Assembly (NCBI RefSeq): GCF_001921745.1
Contig: NZ_MRYA01000002.1
Span: forward strand, 124,001 to 188,000
Direction of reading: 5' to 3'
DNA length: 64,000 nt
Origin: Psychrobacter sp. Cmf 22.2
GTDB taxonomy: Bacteria > Pseudomonadota > Gammaproteobacteria > Pseudomonadales > Moraxellaceae
Positions 1-8,267 of the stretch are shown in pieces. How positions within the stretch are numbered: the stretch's first letter is position 1; each line of letters begins with the position of its first letter. Both the position numbers and the translations under genes were made by a program. Below the pieces are notes generated by a model. That model did not search any database. It saw nothing but the letters and a program-made list of their open reading frames with translations, and was not told the DNA's origin.

Positions 1-1
1 T

Positions 2-829
2 TACGAGCTTGCGATTGAAAATGGTGCCCAGCCAGTAGAGGTGCCGACAGGATTTATGGAGCTAAGACTTCCTGCCATCAAAGGTATCGGCGGCTCACTG
101 ATTTATCTGATTGACCGTTTTAAAGATGGTGAGTCTATCTACGACGTCGACTTTGAGTTCTTCCCAGATGTTGATAGACGCCCTGTTGGACACGGCTTTA
201 AAGTCATCGACCACCTGACTCATAACGTCTACCGTGGTCGCATGGCTTATTGGGCAAACTTTTATGAGCGCATCTTTAACTTCCGTGAAATCCGCTATTT
301 TGATATTAAGGGCGAATATACAGGGCTGACCAGTAAAGCCATGACCGCGCCCGATGGCAAAATCCGTATTCCATTAAATGAAGAGTCTAAGCAGGGCGGC
401 GGACAAATCGAAGAGTATTTGATGCAGTTTAATGGCGAAGGTATTCAGCATATTGCCTTAGCCAGTGATGACTTATTTGCCAGTATCGATAAACTAAAAG
501 CGGCGGGCATACCGCTTATGACCGCGCCAACGGCTACTTATTATGAAATGCTAAGCGAGCGTTTACCAAATCATGGCGAAAACGTCTCTGAATTGCAAAC
601 GCGTGGCATCTTATTAGATGGTACTACTGAAGGCGGCAAACCGCGTCTACTATTACAGATTTTCTCTGAAACTATCTTAGGTAGCCCAGTGTTTTTTGAG
701 TTTATCCAACGTAAAGGCGATTACGATGAAGGCTTTGGCGAAGGTAACTTTAAAGCGCTGTTTGAATCAATAGAGCGCGATCAAGTGCGCCGCGGCGCTA
801 TTGGGCAGTCTGAGACAGAAACAGAGTAA
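2..829 (+). CDS. hpd: 4-hydroxyphenylpyruvate dioxygenase, C-terminal part (partial)
   Basis: Converts 4-hydroxyphenylpyruvate to homogentisate in tyrosine catabolism. The open frame runs from base 2 in the same phase ([14 protein letters not shown]...), so the N-terminus lies off the window; the GTG at 41 is internal. The three expected iron ligands of the family are visible: a histidine in DHLTHNV, a histidine in [11 protein letters not shown] and a glutamate in LLLQIFSE. The ending RDQVRRGAI followed by a short tail is typical of bacterial HPPD. phhA follows 167 bp downstream on the same strand, consistent with a Phe/Tyr catabolic block. Family assignment is very secure; the start cannot be seen. 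Confidence 0.95.
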   Translation, partial: YELAIENGAQPVEVPTGFMELRLPAIKGIGGSLIYLIDRFKDGESIYDVDFEFFPDVDRRPVGHGFKVIDHLTHNVYRGRMAYWANFYERIFNFREIRYFDIKGEYTGLTSKAMTAPDGKIRIPLNEESKQGGGQIEEYLMQFNGEGIQHIALASDDLFASIDKLKAAGIPLMTAPTATYYEMLSERLPNHGENVSELQTRGILLDGTTEGGKPRLLLQIFSETILGSPVFFEFIQRKGDYDEGFGEGNFKALFESIERDQVRRGAIGQSETETE

Positions 830-910
830 ATTTAACCATTAAGCAAACATGGTAGGACAAAAAGGAATTTGTCTTGCCACCATTAACGCTATATTACTAA
901 AACACCGTAC

Positions 911-959
911 TAGCAAAGACACTGTATTAGCAAAGACACTGTGTTACCAAAGTACTGGT
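911..959. repeat. Short tandem repeat upstream of phhA
   Basis: TAGCAAAGACACTGT occurs exactly at 911-925 and 928-942 (17-bp period). A degenerate third copy (TACCAAAGTACTGG) starts at 945. The array lies 38 bp before the phhA start and could be a regulator binding array or a slipped-strand duplication of promoter DNA. Confidence 0.6.
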
Positions 960-996
960 CTAAATAAAACGGACGAATAGCAAAAGGAATGCTGGC

Positions 997-1830
997 ATGG
1001 AACGCCAAAACAAACAACCTTATCTCTCGCATCAACCTGATGCTCATGGTCATATTCACTATAGTGATGATGAGCATGCCATGTGGCAAGCGCTCCTTGA
1101 GCGTCAAGCCGAGCAAATACCCAATCGTGCTTGCACAGCATATCTAGATGGACTTAAAAAGCTCAATCTACCGTCGGATCGTATTCCACAATTACATGTT
1201 ATTGATGAAGTGTTGCAAGCGGCCACAGGTTGGCAAACGGCCGCCGTACCAGCTTTAATTAGCTTTGGTAAGTTCTTCACACTCTTAGCCAACAAATCTT
1301 TCCCCGTTGCGACCTTTATCCGCCGTTTTGATGACATGGACTATATAGAAGAACCGGATATCTTTCACGAGATTGTCGGGCACTGTCCGCTACTGACTCA
1401 TCCTGCATTTGCTACTTTTAATGAAACTTATGGCAAGCTTGGGCTTAATGCTAGTAAAGAAGAAAGGCTATTTTTAGCACGCCTTTATTGGTTTACTATT
1501 GAGTTTGGCTTGGTCGGGCACACGAGAGATACTCGCCGAATTTATGGTGGTGGCATCTTAAGCTCCCCTTATGAAACTATTTATGCCCTCAATGATGAGA
1601 CTCAAAATCAATCAGATCATCAATCCCATCATCAGCCTGAGCATCGAGCTTTCGATTTACTAGATGTGTTACGTACCCCTTATCGTATCGATCATATTCA
1701 GCCTATCTACTATGTCATTGACGATTTGGATACGCTGTTTGACATCGTAAATAGCGATATTATGGGCGTGGTCAAGCAAGCGATGTCGCTTGGAATGTTT
1801 GAGCCAACCTATAAAGTCGAAACCAGTTAA
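997..1830 (+). CDS. phhA: Phenylalanine 4-monooxygenase
   Basis: Pterin- and iron-dependent hydroxylation of phenylalanine to tyrosine in the cytoplasm. The 277-residue length fits bacterial phenylalanine hydroxylases. The aromatic-amino-acid hydroxylase signature FHEIVGHCPLL supplies iron ligands H124 and H129, and E169 in YWFTIEFGLV is the expected third ligand. The start is supported by AAAAGGAA seven bases upstream. phhB, which recycles the pterin cofactor, follows 154 bp downstream, and hpd lies upstream, so the set feeds phenylalanine into the tyrosine degradation route. A His/Gln-rich stretch around residues 205-215 (DHQSHHQPEH) is an unremarkable surface insertion. Confidence 0.96.
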   Translation: MERQNKQPYLSHQPDAHGHIHYSDDEHAMWQALLERQAEQIPNRACTAYLDGLKKLNLPSDRIPQLHVIDEVLQAATGWQTAAVPALISFGKFFTLLANKSFPVATFIRRFDDMDYIEEPDIFHEIVGHCPLLTHPAFATFNETYGKLGLNASKEERLFLARLYWFTIEFGLVGHTRDTRRIYGGGILSSPYETIYALNDETQNQSDHQSHHQPEHRAFDLLDVLRTPYRIDHIQPIYYVIDDLDTLFDIVNSDIMGVVKQAMSLGMFEPTYKVETS

Positions 1831-1834
1831 TTGC

Positions 1835-1862
1835 TTAATCAATTGACTGTTTAATCAACTGA
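1835..1862. repeat. Imperfect direct repeat between phhA and phhB
   Basis: TTAATCAATTGA (1835-1846) is repeated as TTAATCAACTGA (1851-1862) with a 16-bp period, directly after the phhA stop. Function unknown; similar tandem duplications recur in other gaps of this window. Confidence 0.45.
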
Positions 1863-1984
1863 TCATTAAAGAAAGTGATAGCTTAATTAAGAACACTTAA
1901 ACATTGTCTGCTTAAATAAACAATCACGTCAACATGGACGTACATTTAACAACAACTCAATAGTTAAAATAAAAGGAATTTACT

Positions 1985-2338
1985 ATGACTGAGCATCTAC
2001 AAGCCTTATCTCAAGCCAGCTGCGAAGCCTGCCGTGTCGGCGCCCCAAAAGTCGAAGATACTGAAGCACGCGAGCTGTTACAACAACTTCCTGATTGGTC
2101 GCTTATCGAAGTCAATGGTATCAATCAATTACAACGCCAATATAAATTCAAAAACTTCATTACTGCAATGGCGTTTGCCAATCAGCTGGCAGATATTGCG
2201 GAAGCCGAAGGGCATCATCCTGGCATATTGGTAGAGTGGGGCAAAGCCACGGTTACTTGGTGGTCGCACAGTATCAAAGGTCTGCATCGCAATGATTTTA
2301 TCATGGCAGCAAAGACAGATAGCCTATACAGTAAGTAA
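1985..2338 (+). CDS. phhB: 4a-hydroxytetrahydrobiopterin (pterin-4a-carbinolamine) dehydratase
   Basis: Dehydrates the 4a-carbinolamine formed by phenylalanine hydroxylase so the pterin cofactor can be reduced again. The 117-residue protein carries the family core: [22 protein letters not shown] with the active-site histidine pair, then [29 protein letters not shown] lies just before the ATG. Immediate neighbourhood with phhA is the classic arrangement. Confidence is high for family and role. Confidence 0.95.
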   Translation: MTEHLQALSQASCEACRVGAPKVEDTEARELLQQLPDWSLIEVNGINQLQRQYKFKNFITAMAFANQLADIAEAEGHHPGILVEWGKATVTWWSHSIKGLHRNDFIMAAKTDSLYSK

Positions 2339-2429
2339 TGAGGGTAGCAATAATCAAAGCGACTCAGTAAACTTGCCATACTCAAAGCCAACCCTAAACC
2401 AACTTCAACTGGTCATCTAAGGATGTGTG

Positions 2430-3833
2430 ATGCCGCCACAAATACTCACTCAGTTTTCACCTAGACTAGCATTTACTATTGCCACCACTGTCATCGCTAT
2501 TATGGGTATTACCATGATAGGCTTTGGCTGGGTGCCTCATTTATCTCTAATCCTCGCTATCTGTGTGTTATTGGCTATTGGTCTATTCAAAGGTCTAAGC
2601 TTTGATGACATGCAAGGACAAATGGCCTCGGGCGTAATGCGCGGTATTGGTGCGATTTATCTGTTTTTCTTTATTGGTTTGATGGTCGCTGCACTCATGA
2701 TGTCCGGCGCCATACCGACACTGATGTACTTTGGCTTTGAGCTGATCTCACCAGAGTTTTATTACATATCAGCCTTTGTACTTACCTCAATCATCGGTAT
2801 TGCATTGGGCAGTAGTTTGACCACTGCGGCGACCTTGGGCGTGGCATTTATTGGAATGAGTAATGCGTTTGATGCCAATGTCGCTATTGCTGCTGGCGCC
2901 GTGGTATCAGGGGCGTTTTTTGGTGATAAGATGTCGCCATTATCTGATACTTGTACCATCGCTTCATCAGTGGTGGGGATCGATTTATTTGAGCATATTC
3001 GCAATATGATGTATACCACAGTACCTGCGTGGATACTGACGGTCATACTTTTTTGGTTCTTCTCAGGACAGACGGTCAGCGGGGACTTAAGTCAGGTAAC
3101 GGTGTTACAAGGACAGCTGATCGACAGTGGTTTGGTGCATGGTTATGCAGTATTACCGTTTGTGGTACTTGTTGGATTAGCCGTGTTTCGGGTTAACGCC
3201 ATTTATACCATTATTTGTACCATTATCGCAGCATTGATTGTCACCTATTTGCACAGTTCACCAAGCATTGGACAATTGGGTGGGTATTTCTTTGCCGGTT
3301 ATGCGCCCGCTGAAACATTAGATCTTGGAGAAGTTGGCGGTATGCTCTCACGCGGCGGCGTACAAAGCATGTTCTTTACTCAAATGATTGTGATATTGGC
3401 TCTTAGTCTTGGTGGATTGCTGAGCGCTTTAGGTATCCTGCCAGCGCTGCTATCAGGTATCAAAGACACTTTGACCAGCTCGGGACGCGCAATATTTGCC
3501 GCAGCCATGTCAGCACTAAGTATCAACGTCCTCATCGGTGAGCAGTATTTGAGTATTCTGCTATCAGGTACAGCGTTTCGTCCGATATTTGAGCGCTTAA
3601 ACTTACATCCAAAGAACTTATCTCGCACCATTGAAGATGCAGGGACGGTAATCAATCCACTCGTACCTTGGAGTGTGTGTGGCGTGTTTATCAGTCAAGC
3701 ATTAGGCGTGCCAGTGCTGGATTATCTGCCTTATGCGTTTTTCTGTTACCTGTCGCTGCTATTGACATTGATATTTGGCTTTACAGGGCTGACGATTAGT
3801 CGTAAAGATGGGACCAAAGTTTCCACTCGTTAG
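2430..3833 (+). CDS. NhaC-family transporter, possibly an aromatic amino acid carrier
   Basis: Polytopic membrane protein of the Na+/H+ antiporter NhaC family, about 467 residues with many hydrophobic segments. The conserved stretch GAVVSGAFFGDKMSPLSDT and the later EDAGTVINPLVPWS are diagnostic of NhaC-like carriers. I place the start at the ATG at 2430, six bases after AAGGA, rather than the GTG at 2427. It sits 91 bp after phhB on the same strand and is followed by a terminator. Family members include ion/organic-acid exchangers, so the catabolic context suggests uptake of tyrosine or phenylalanine; this substrate is inference. A paralogue at 14930-16393 also sits inside a catabolic operon. 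Confidence 0.85.
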   Translation: MPPQILTQFSPRLAFTIATTVIAIMGITMIGFGWVPHLSLILAICVLLAIGLFKGLSFDDMQGQMASGVMRGIGAIYLFFFIGLMVAALMMSGAIPTLMYFGFELISPEFYYISAFVLTSIIGIALGSSLTTAATLGVAFIGMSNAFDANVAIAAGAVVSGAFFGDKMSPLSDTCTIASSVVGIDLFEHIRNMMYTTVPAWILTVILFWFFSGQTVSGDLSQVTVLQGQLIDSGLVHGYAVLPFVVLVGLAVFRVNAIYTIICTIIAALIVTYLHSSPSIGQLGGYFFAGYAPAETLDLGEVGGMLSRGGVQSMFFTQMIVILALSLGGLLSALGILPALLSGIKDTLTSSGRAIFAAAMSALSINVLIGEQYLSILLSGTAFRPIFERLNLHPKNLSRTIEDAGTVINPLVPWSVCGVFISQALGVPVLDYLPYAFFCYLSLLLTLIFGFTGLTISRKDGTKVSTR

Positions 3834-3885
3834 TTAATTTAGGTTTTAGTGACGATTTTACATTTTTATAAATCTCGCATAAAGT

Positions 3886-3920
3886 AAAGCCGTTACGATT
3901 CATTCGTGACGGCTTTATTC
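3886..3920 (+). terminator. Rho-independent terminator (bidirectional)
   Basis: A 13-bp stem (3886-3898 with 3904-3916, one G-U) closes on loop TTCAT and ends in a T-run. On the other strand the A-run also gives U-tract character, so it can end both the NhaC transcript and the convergent DUF421 transcript. Confidence 0.85.
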
Positions 3921-3950
3921 ATTTTGAGTCAATTAAAGATTAATTGTAGG

Positions 3951-4628
3951 CTATCTTACAATCTCGCTATCCAAGGCCTTCGCCCAACTTTCACATTCGC
4001 AGCGTACGCACTGCTGATCTGGTTCAGTAATATAATCGACATAACCGCAGTGCATACAAGCATAGCAATGCTTTGGATCTATCTCGTCAGCTACTTGATA
4101 TTGCTTGGGAAAAAGAGGCAAACCATAACGTGTTTCAGCAGGCGGAAATAGCAATAAACTAAATGAGCCATCAGTTTCCAACAAGCCGACACGCACCTGA
4201 CCTAAGTGCTCAACCCCTTGCTGGCGCATCTCAGCAAAAAACTCATCATGTGACATTTTGCCTCTTTTAATCTTATCCAGTACCAAAGCACCATCTTCGA
4301 CGATATAAAGCGACTTTCCTTCCAAAAGATCTTCAAAAGGCTGATATTTCATCATCACCCAAGTACAGAGCCGGTACATGATAATCACAATACTCATGAT
4401 GAGCAGTGCTTGAATGATGGGTAAGTCCTCGGTGAACATTGGATCACCAGCGATAGAACCTAGTGACAAAATAATGGTCAACTCAAAAATAGACAGCTGC
4501 CGGACACCGCGTTTACCAGTGAAACGTAAAAATACAATAATCATGCTAAACATTACTACTACGCGTATGACGATTTCGGCAGCAAACGCCCAAGTGGTGT
4601 CATGAATAAAGATGCTTGCCAGATCCAT
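3951..4628 (-). CDS. DUF421 (YetF-like) membrane protein with Cys-rich tail
   Basis: 225 residues. Three N-terminal hydrophobic segments (about residues 12-36, 45-62 and 66-90) are followed by the soluble DUF421 domain with LEGKSLYIVEDGALV and an MRQQGVEHLGQVRVGLLETDGS motif; this is the YetF/YrbG-type arrangement, whose function is not established. Unusual for the family is the C-terminal extension with CYACMHCGY and CVRCEC, two clusters of closely spaced cysteines that look like a zinc ribbon. Convergent with the NhaC gene and divergent from fahA. No operon partner is evident. Confidence 0.8.
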   Translation of the reverse strand: MDLASIFIHDTTWAFAAEIVIRVVVMFSMIIVFLRFTGKRGVRQLSIFELTIILSLGSIAGDPMFTEDLPIIQALLIMSIVIIMYRLCTWVMMKYQPFEDLLEGKSLYIVEDGALVLDKIKRGKMSHDEFFAEMRQQGVEHLGQVRVGLLETDGSFSLLLFPPAETRYGLPLFPKQYQVADEIDPKHCYACMHCGYVDYITEPDQQCVRCECESWAKALDSEIVR

Positions 4629-4924
4629 GTATGTTTATCCTTTCTTAGTGCGTAGTTATTGTTATTAGACCACGCTATCGTTATTACTATTGATCTTTGC
4701 TCAAAGTATGTACATTGCCTAAGTAGCTTAACGTCAAAAATAAAGCTTATAACAAGCCGCTACAGCATGTTTGAATAACTGCTGCATTATAAATCAATAT
4801 GCTTATGGTCTTATAAAGTAAATCCAAATAAAGACTAAAAAAGAAAACATTCGGACATACATGAGTTTTTTACATCTGATTCAAAAATCAAGGAATAACT
4901 TGCAATGTTGATAAATTTAAATTA

Positions 4925-4955
4925 CCTTATACGTAAAGTATTAACCTATACGTAA
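4925..4955. promoter_or_regulatory. Paired TATACGTAA direct repeats upstream of fahA
   Basis: CCTTATACGTAA (4925-4936) and CCTATACGTAA (4945-4955) place two palindromic TACGTA cores 19 bp apart, about two helical turns, roughly 95-120 bp before fahA. A candidate activator or repressor site; the cognate protein is unknown. Confidence 0.4.
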
Positions 4956-4984
4956 TATCACGTTTGTTATGCATTAATATTTAT

Positions 4985-5020
4985 TTTCTATCATAGAAAT
5001 CTCTACAAAAATAGTTTCTA
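4985..5020. promoter_or_regulatory. TTTCTA/TAGAAA inverted repeats, candidate fahA operator
   Basis: TTTCTA-TCA-TAGAAA is a perfect inverted repeat at 4985-4999. A further TTTCTA at 5015-5020 forms a second pairing with the TAGAAA half. It ends 27 bp before the fahA start. The flanking ATAGAAATCTCT resembles ATAGAAAACCTCT upstream of maiA (about 9226-9238), suggesting a shared regulator such as the IclR protein at 8268-9113. Confidence 0.4.
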
Positions 5021-5047
5021 AACCAATTAGCTAGCAAGGAGCCAACC

Positions 5048-6340
5048 ATGTCAACGATTGACAAAAACCTCTCTTCATTTCTCGATATCGCAAGCGACTC
5101 TGACTTTTCTATCCACAATTTACCTTATGGTATCTTTAGTGAAACTGCCGATGGCAAGCGCCGAGCTGGTGTCGCCATTGGTGAGCACGTTTTAGACTTA
5201 GCGGTACTTGAAGCCGAAGGTCTACTTAAATTAGAAGGTGGTAGCTATTTTGATCAGCCGACATTGAATGCTTTCATTGATTCTGGTCGAGATAATTGGA
5301 CTAGCGCGCGTCGCACTATTCAGACACTGCTATCTGCCGATAGCGACACTCTACGTGATAATCAAGACTTGCAAGGTAAGGCGTTATTTAAGCAAGCCGA
5401 TGTCACGATGCATCTGCCTGTTCACGTCCCTGGCTATACTGACTTTTATTCGTCTAAAGAGCATGCCACCAACGTTGGTACGCTATTTCGTGATCCTGCC
5501 AATGCGCTATTGCCGAACTGGACAGAGATGCCGGTCGGTTATAACGGACGTGCTAGTACGGTCTTTGTGACAGGTGCTACAGACATCATTCGTCCGTCAG
5601 GTCAGCTCAAGCCCAATCCAGATGAGCGTCCTATTTTTGCGCCTTGTAAGCGTCTTGACTTTGAGCTTGAAACCGCCTTTATCGTGGGGCAACCCAACAA
5701 AATCGGTGAGCCAATTTCTATCAAAAACGCATGGGATCATATTTTTGGTATGGTGCTGTTTAACGATTGGTCAGCCCGTGATATCCAAAAATGGGAGTAC
5801 GTGCCTTTAGGCCCTTTTAACGCCAAGACTTTTGCTTCAGAGATATCTCCTTGGATTGTCACCTTAGATGCGCTAGAACCTTTTAAAACGTCAATTCCAA
5901 CTCAGAATCCTGAGCCATTGACTTATCTACGTGAGACAAAATCCGATAACAGCTTTGACATTAATTTGTCAGTAGAGTTGCTTCCAGAAAATGCGGAGAG
6001 CGCTACCGTCATCTCTGAAACCAATTTTAAATACATGTACTGGTCGATGGCTCAGCAATTGACGCATCACACGATTACCGGCTGTAAAGTAGAAGTCGGC
6101 GATATGATGGGCTCAGGCACCATTTCAGGGCCAACGCCAGACTCTTATGGTTCAATGCTTGAGATTGCTTGGAACGCGACCAAACCTGTTGAGCTCAAAG
6201 GCGGGGGTACGCGCACCTTTATCGATGATGGCGATACCGTCATTATGAAAGGCTATAGCGAAAAAGATGGCATTCGTGTTGGGTTTGGTGAAGTGCGCGG
6301 TAAAGTATTGCCTGCTTTAAACTTTGATTTTGACGCGTAA
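5048..6340 (+). CDS. fahA: Fumarylacetoacetase
   Basis: Hydrolyses fumarylacetoacetate to fumarate and acetoacetate, the last step of the homogentisate pathway. The 430-residue length matches bacterial/eukaryotic FAH. Metal and catalytic motifs are present: DFYSSKEHATNVG with the catalytic histidine, ELETAFIVG with the paired metal-binding glutamates, FNDWSARDIQKWEY, and GSGTISGP near the C-terminus. The start has AAGGAG at a good distance. Neighbours hpd, maiA and phhAB complete most of the pathway; the preceding enzyme maleylacetoacetate isomerase is at 9357. Expression is probably controlled by the inverted repeats just upstream. Confidence 0.96.
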   Translation: MSTIDKNLSSFLDIASDSDFSIHNLPYGIFSETADGKRRAGVAIGEHVLDLAVLEAEGLLKLEGGSYFDQPTLNAFIDSGRDNWTSARRTIQTLLSADSDTLRDNQDLQGKALFKQADVTMHLPVHVPGYTDFYSSKEHATNVGTLFRDPANALLPNWTEMPVGYNGRASTVFVTGATDIIRPSGQLKPNPDERPIFAPCKRLDFELETAFIVGQPNKIGEPISIKNAWDHIFGMVLFNDWSARDIQKWEYVPLGPFNAKTFASEISPWIVTLDALEPFKTSIPTQNPEPLTYLRETKSDNSFDINLSVELLPENAESATVISETNFKYMYWSMAQQLTHHTITGCKVEVGDMMGSGTISGPTPDSYGSMLEIAWNATKPVELKGGGTRTFIDDGDTVIMKGYSEKDGIRVGFGEVRGKVLPALNFDFDA

Positions 6341-6476
6341 TTTTTACACAGAACAAGCGTAAAACAGTCGATTGGCATTATTAATATTGACAGCTATTCG
6401 ACTTGGGTTAGATCCACACACAAACCCTACTGAGTTACTAAATTCAGGTTTTACGCATTATCAAAAGGATATTGAT

Positions 6477-7052
6477 ATGAGCTTTAAAATAGAAAAAATT
6501 CACCACGTGGCTTATCGCTGCAAAGATGCTAAAGAAACCGTAGAGTGGTACAAAAAACACTTAAACATGGACTTCATTTTAGCGTTTGCCGAAGACCATG
6601 TGCCTTCTACCAAAGCCTTTGATCCCTACATGCATGTCTTTTTAGATGCAGGTAACGGCAATGTATTGGCGTTTTTTGAATTACCGAATCAACCTGAAAT
6701 GGGATCTGATCCTAATACGCCAGACTGGGTACAGCATCTAGCAATGAAAGTAAAAGACCGCGATGCTTTAATGGCTGCAAAAAAGCATTTAGAGGATGGT
6801 GGGATTGACGTCATTGGTGTGACCAACCATGGTATTTTCCATTCTATCTACTTCTTTGATCCTAATGGCCATCGTATGGAGCTGACTTATGATGATATTA
6901 CTTCAGAAGAGAAAGTCTCAATGATTACCGAAGAGATCAAGCAAGATATGCTGGACGAATGGACGCGGACCAAACGCGCACCAGCTCATACGCATTTTTT
7001 GCATGCTGAAGAGTTAAAGGAAGCCAAAGAGCAGGTGCCTGTAGGGGAATAG
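6477..7052 (+). CDS. VOC superfamily metalloprotein (glyoxalase/extradiol dioxygenase type)
   Basis: 191 residues from the ATG at 6477, chosen because AAAAGGA precedes it and the homology-like region begins there; the longer frame from 6372 adds an unconvincing 35 residues. Two VOC modules are visible. Module 1 has KIHHVAYRC and LAFFEL; module 2 has WVQHLAMKV and GHRMELTYDD, giving the H-E-H-E positions used for metal binding in glyoxalase I and related enzymes. It lies 136 bp after fahA within the tyrosine block, where the homogentisate ring-cleavage gene hmgA is otherwise missing. It could be an extradiol-type ring-cleavage enzyme, a glyoxalase or a detoxification enzyme; the exact reaction cannot be read from sequence. 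Confidence 0.8.
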   Translation: MSFKIEKIHHVAYRCKDAKETVEWYKKHLNMDFILAFAEDHVPSTKAFDPYMHVFLDAGNGNVLAFFELPNQPEMGSDPNTPDWVQHLAMKVKDRDALMAAKKHLEDGGIDVIGVTNHGIFHSIYFFDPNGHRMELTYDDITSEEKVSMITEEIKQDMLDEWTRTKRAPAHTHFLHAEELKEAKEQVPVGE

Positions 7053-7066
7053 GTATCGCTTCATGC

Positions 7067-7099
7067 TAAGCTTTAATAGGTTTTAATAAGCTTTAATAG
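7067..7099. repeat. 13-bp direct repeat upstream of TRAP lipoprotein gene
   Basis: TAAGCTTTAATAG occurs exactly at 7067-7079 and 7087-7099, a 20-bp period, ending 29 bp before the lipoprotein start. The copies contain the palindrome AAGCTT. Could be an operator pair or a promoter duplication. Confidence 0.55.
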
Positions 7100-7128
7100 T
7101 GAGAACTCAATCATCAAGAAAGGACTCT

Positions 7129-8199
7129 ATGATGAAAACAAAACTATCTACTGGAATAGCGCTAGCTACTGTAATGGCAGTCTCTGGGCTGGGGCTATCT
7201 GCTTGTTCTAATAATGACCGAGCAGCAACAACTGACGGTGGCTCAGATGAAGTGACAACCCTCCGGTTTTCGCATTTTATGACTGCTAATGACAATATCA
7301 ATACTGAAGGCTTTGAGCCATGGGCGCAAAAAATAGAAGAAGACTCGAATGGACGCCTAAAGATTGAGATTTATCCTTCCGCTACTCTAAGCAAACCAGG
7401 CGCCACTTATGATGCTGCGGTAAAAGGGACAGTGGATATTGGTATGCAAGTGCAAGGCTACACTGCTGGGCGCTTTCCTCTAACTCAAGTGGTAGAGCTA
7501 CCGGGTATATCCAATACCGCAGAGCAACAGACCTGCATACTATATAAGCTCTATGACGATGGGGTTATTGCAGATGAATATGAGGACACCCATCTGCTCG
7601 CTTTAATGGGTTCAGGACAGGGGGCGCTGCATACTATTGATAAGCCCATTCGTACGCCAGCAGATATGAAGGGTATGCGAATTCGTCAACCATCTGTAGT
7701 TGCCAGCCACATTATTGAAGCTACTGGTGCAGCGCCCGTTGGGATGCCTGCCAGTGATACCTACACTTCGCTACAGCGCAGCGTCATTGATGGTCTGGCT
7801 TTTACTTGGCAACCTATACAAGCTTTTCGTCTCGATGAGCTACTGAGCGCGCACACCAATATACCTTTTTATAACTCTACCTTTGTAGTCACTATGAATA
7901 AGGATAAATACAATAGTCTGTCTGATGATCTCAAAAGAGTGATTGATGATAATTCAGGGCTAGTCATGTCAGATCGTATCGCTAAAATATTTGATAGAAG
8001 CAATGATGAAGCAATGGCTGCCGCTCGTGCCAAAGGTGATACGATGATCGATATTCCAGATCCTTTAAATGATCCTGACTGGCAAGGTCCGTTACTTGAG
8101 GGTACGCAGAGATATCTAGATGAATTAGCGGCCAAAGGCTTGGATGGTCAAACCGTCTATGAAAAAACCAAAGTAGCCAGCGCGGCCTGTAAGGTTTAA
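7129..8199 (+). CDS. TRAP transporter substrate-binding lipoprotein (DctP family)
   Basis: Extracytoplasmic binding protein for a tripartite ATP-independent periplasmic transporter. The start at 7129 is chosen because AGAAAGGA precedes it and the signal peptide then begins MMKTKLSTG; the lipobox LSAC puts the lipidated cysteine at residue 26. The DctP fold is seen in TLRFSHF, EPWAQKIEEDSNGRLKIEIYPSATLSK, KGMRIRQPS and the IPDPLNDPDW region. About 356 residues. It closely resembles the three tandem copies at 56223-59629. No DctQ or DctM membrane subunit is adjacent, so it must share one encoded elsewhere or act otherwise. Context suggests an aromatic or keto-acid ligand; this is inference. Confidence 0.88.
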   Translation: MMKTKLSTGIALATVMAVSGLGLSACSNNDRAATTDGGSDEVTTLRFSHFMTANDNINTEGFEPWAQKIEEDSNGRLKIEIYPSATLSKPGATYDAAVKGTVDIGMQVQGYTAGRFPLTQVVELPGISNTAEQQTCILYKLYDDGVIADEYEDTHLLALMGSGQGALHTIDKPIRTPADMKGMRIRQPSVVASHIIEATGAAPVGMPASDTYTSLQRSVIDGLAFTWQPIQAFRLDELLSAHTNIPFYNSTFVVTMNKDKYNSLSDDLKRVIDDNSGLVMSDRIAKIFDRSNDEAMAAARAKGDTMIDIPDPLNDPDWQGPLLEGTQRYLDELAAKGLDGQTVYEKTKVASAACKV

Positions 8200-8267
8200 A
8201 TTGTTTAATAGGTTAGATGAGTGTTTTGTGCAAAATGAACTAGTTAATAAGACAGCTAATAAAATAG

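Larger units (their letters stand above)
4629..5047. other. Divergent intergenic region DUF421 / fahA
   Basis: AT-rich 419-bp gap without an ORF of note. The half nearest fahA holds candidate operator elements listed separately (4925-4955 and 4985-5020). Promoters for both flanking genes must lie here. Confidence 0.6.

Noticed and set aside
6372..6476. N-terminal extension of the VOC gene from an upstream ATG
   Set aside because: The extra 35 residues show no VOC character, and a good RBS precedes the ATG at 6477.
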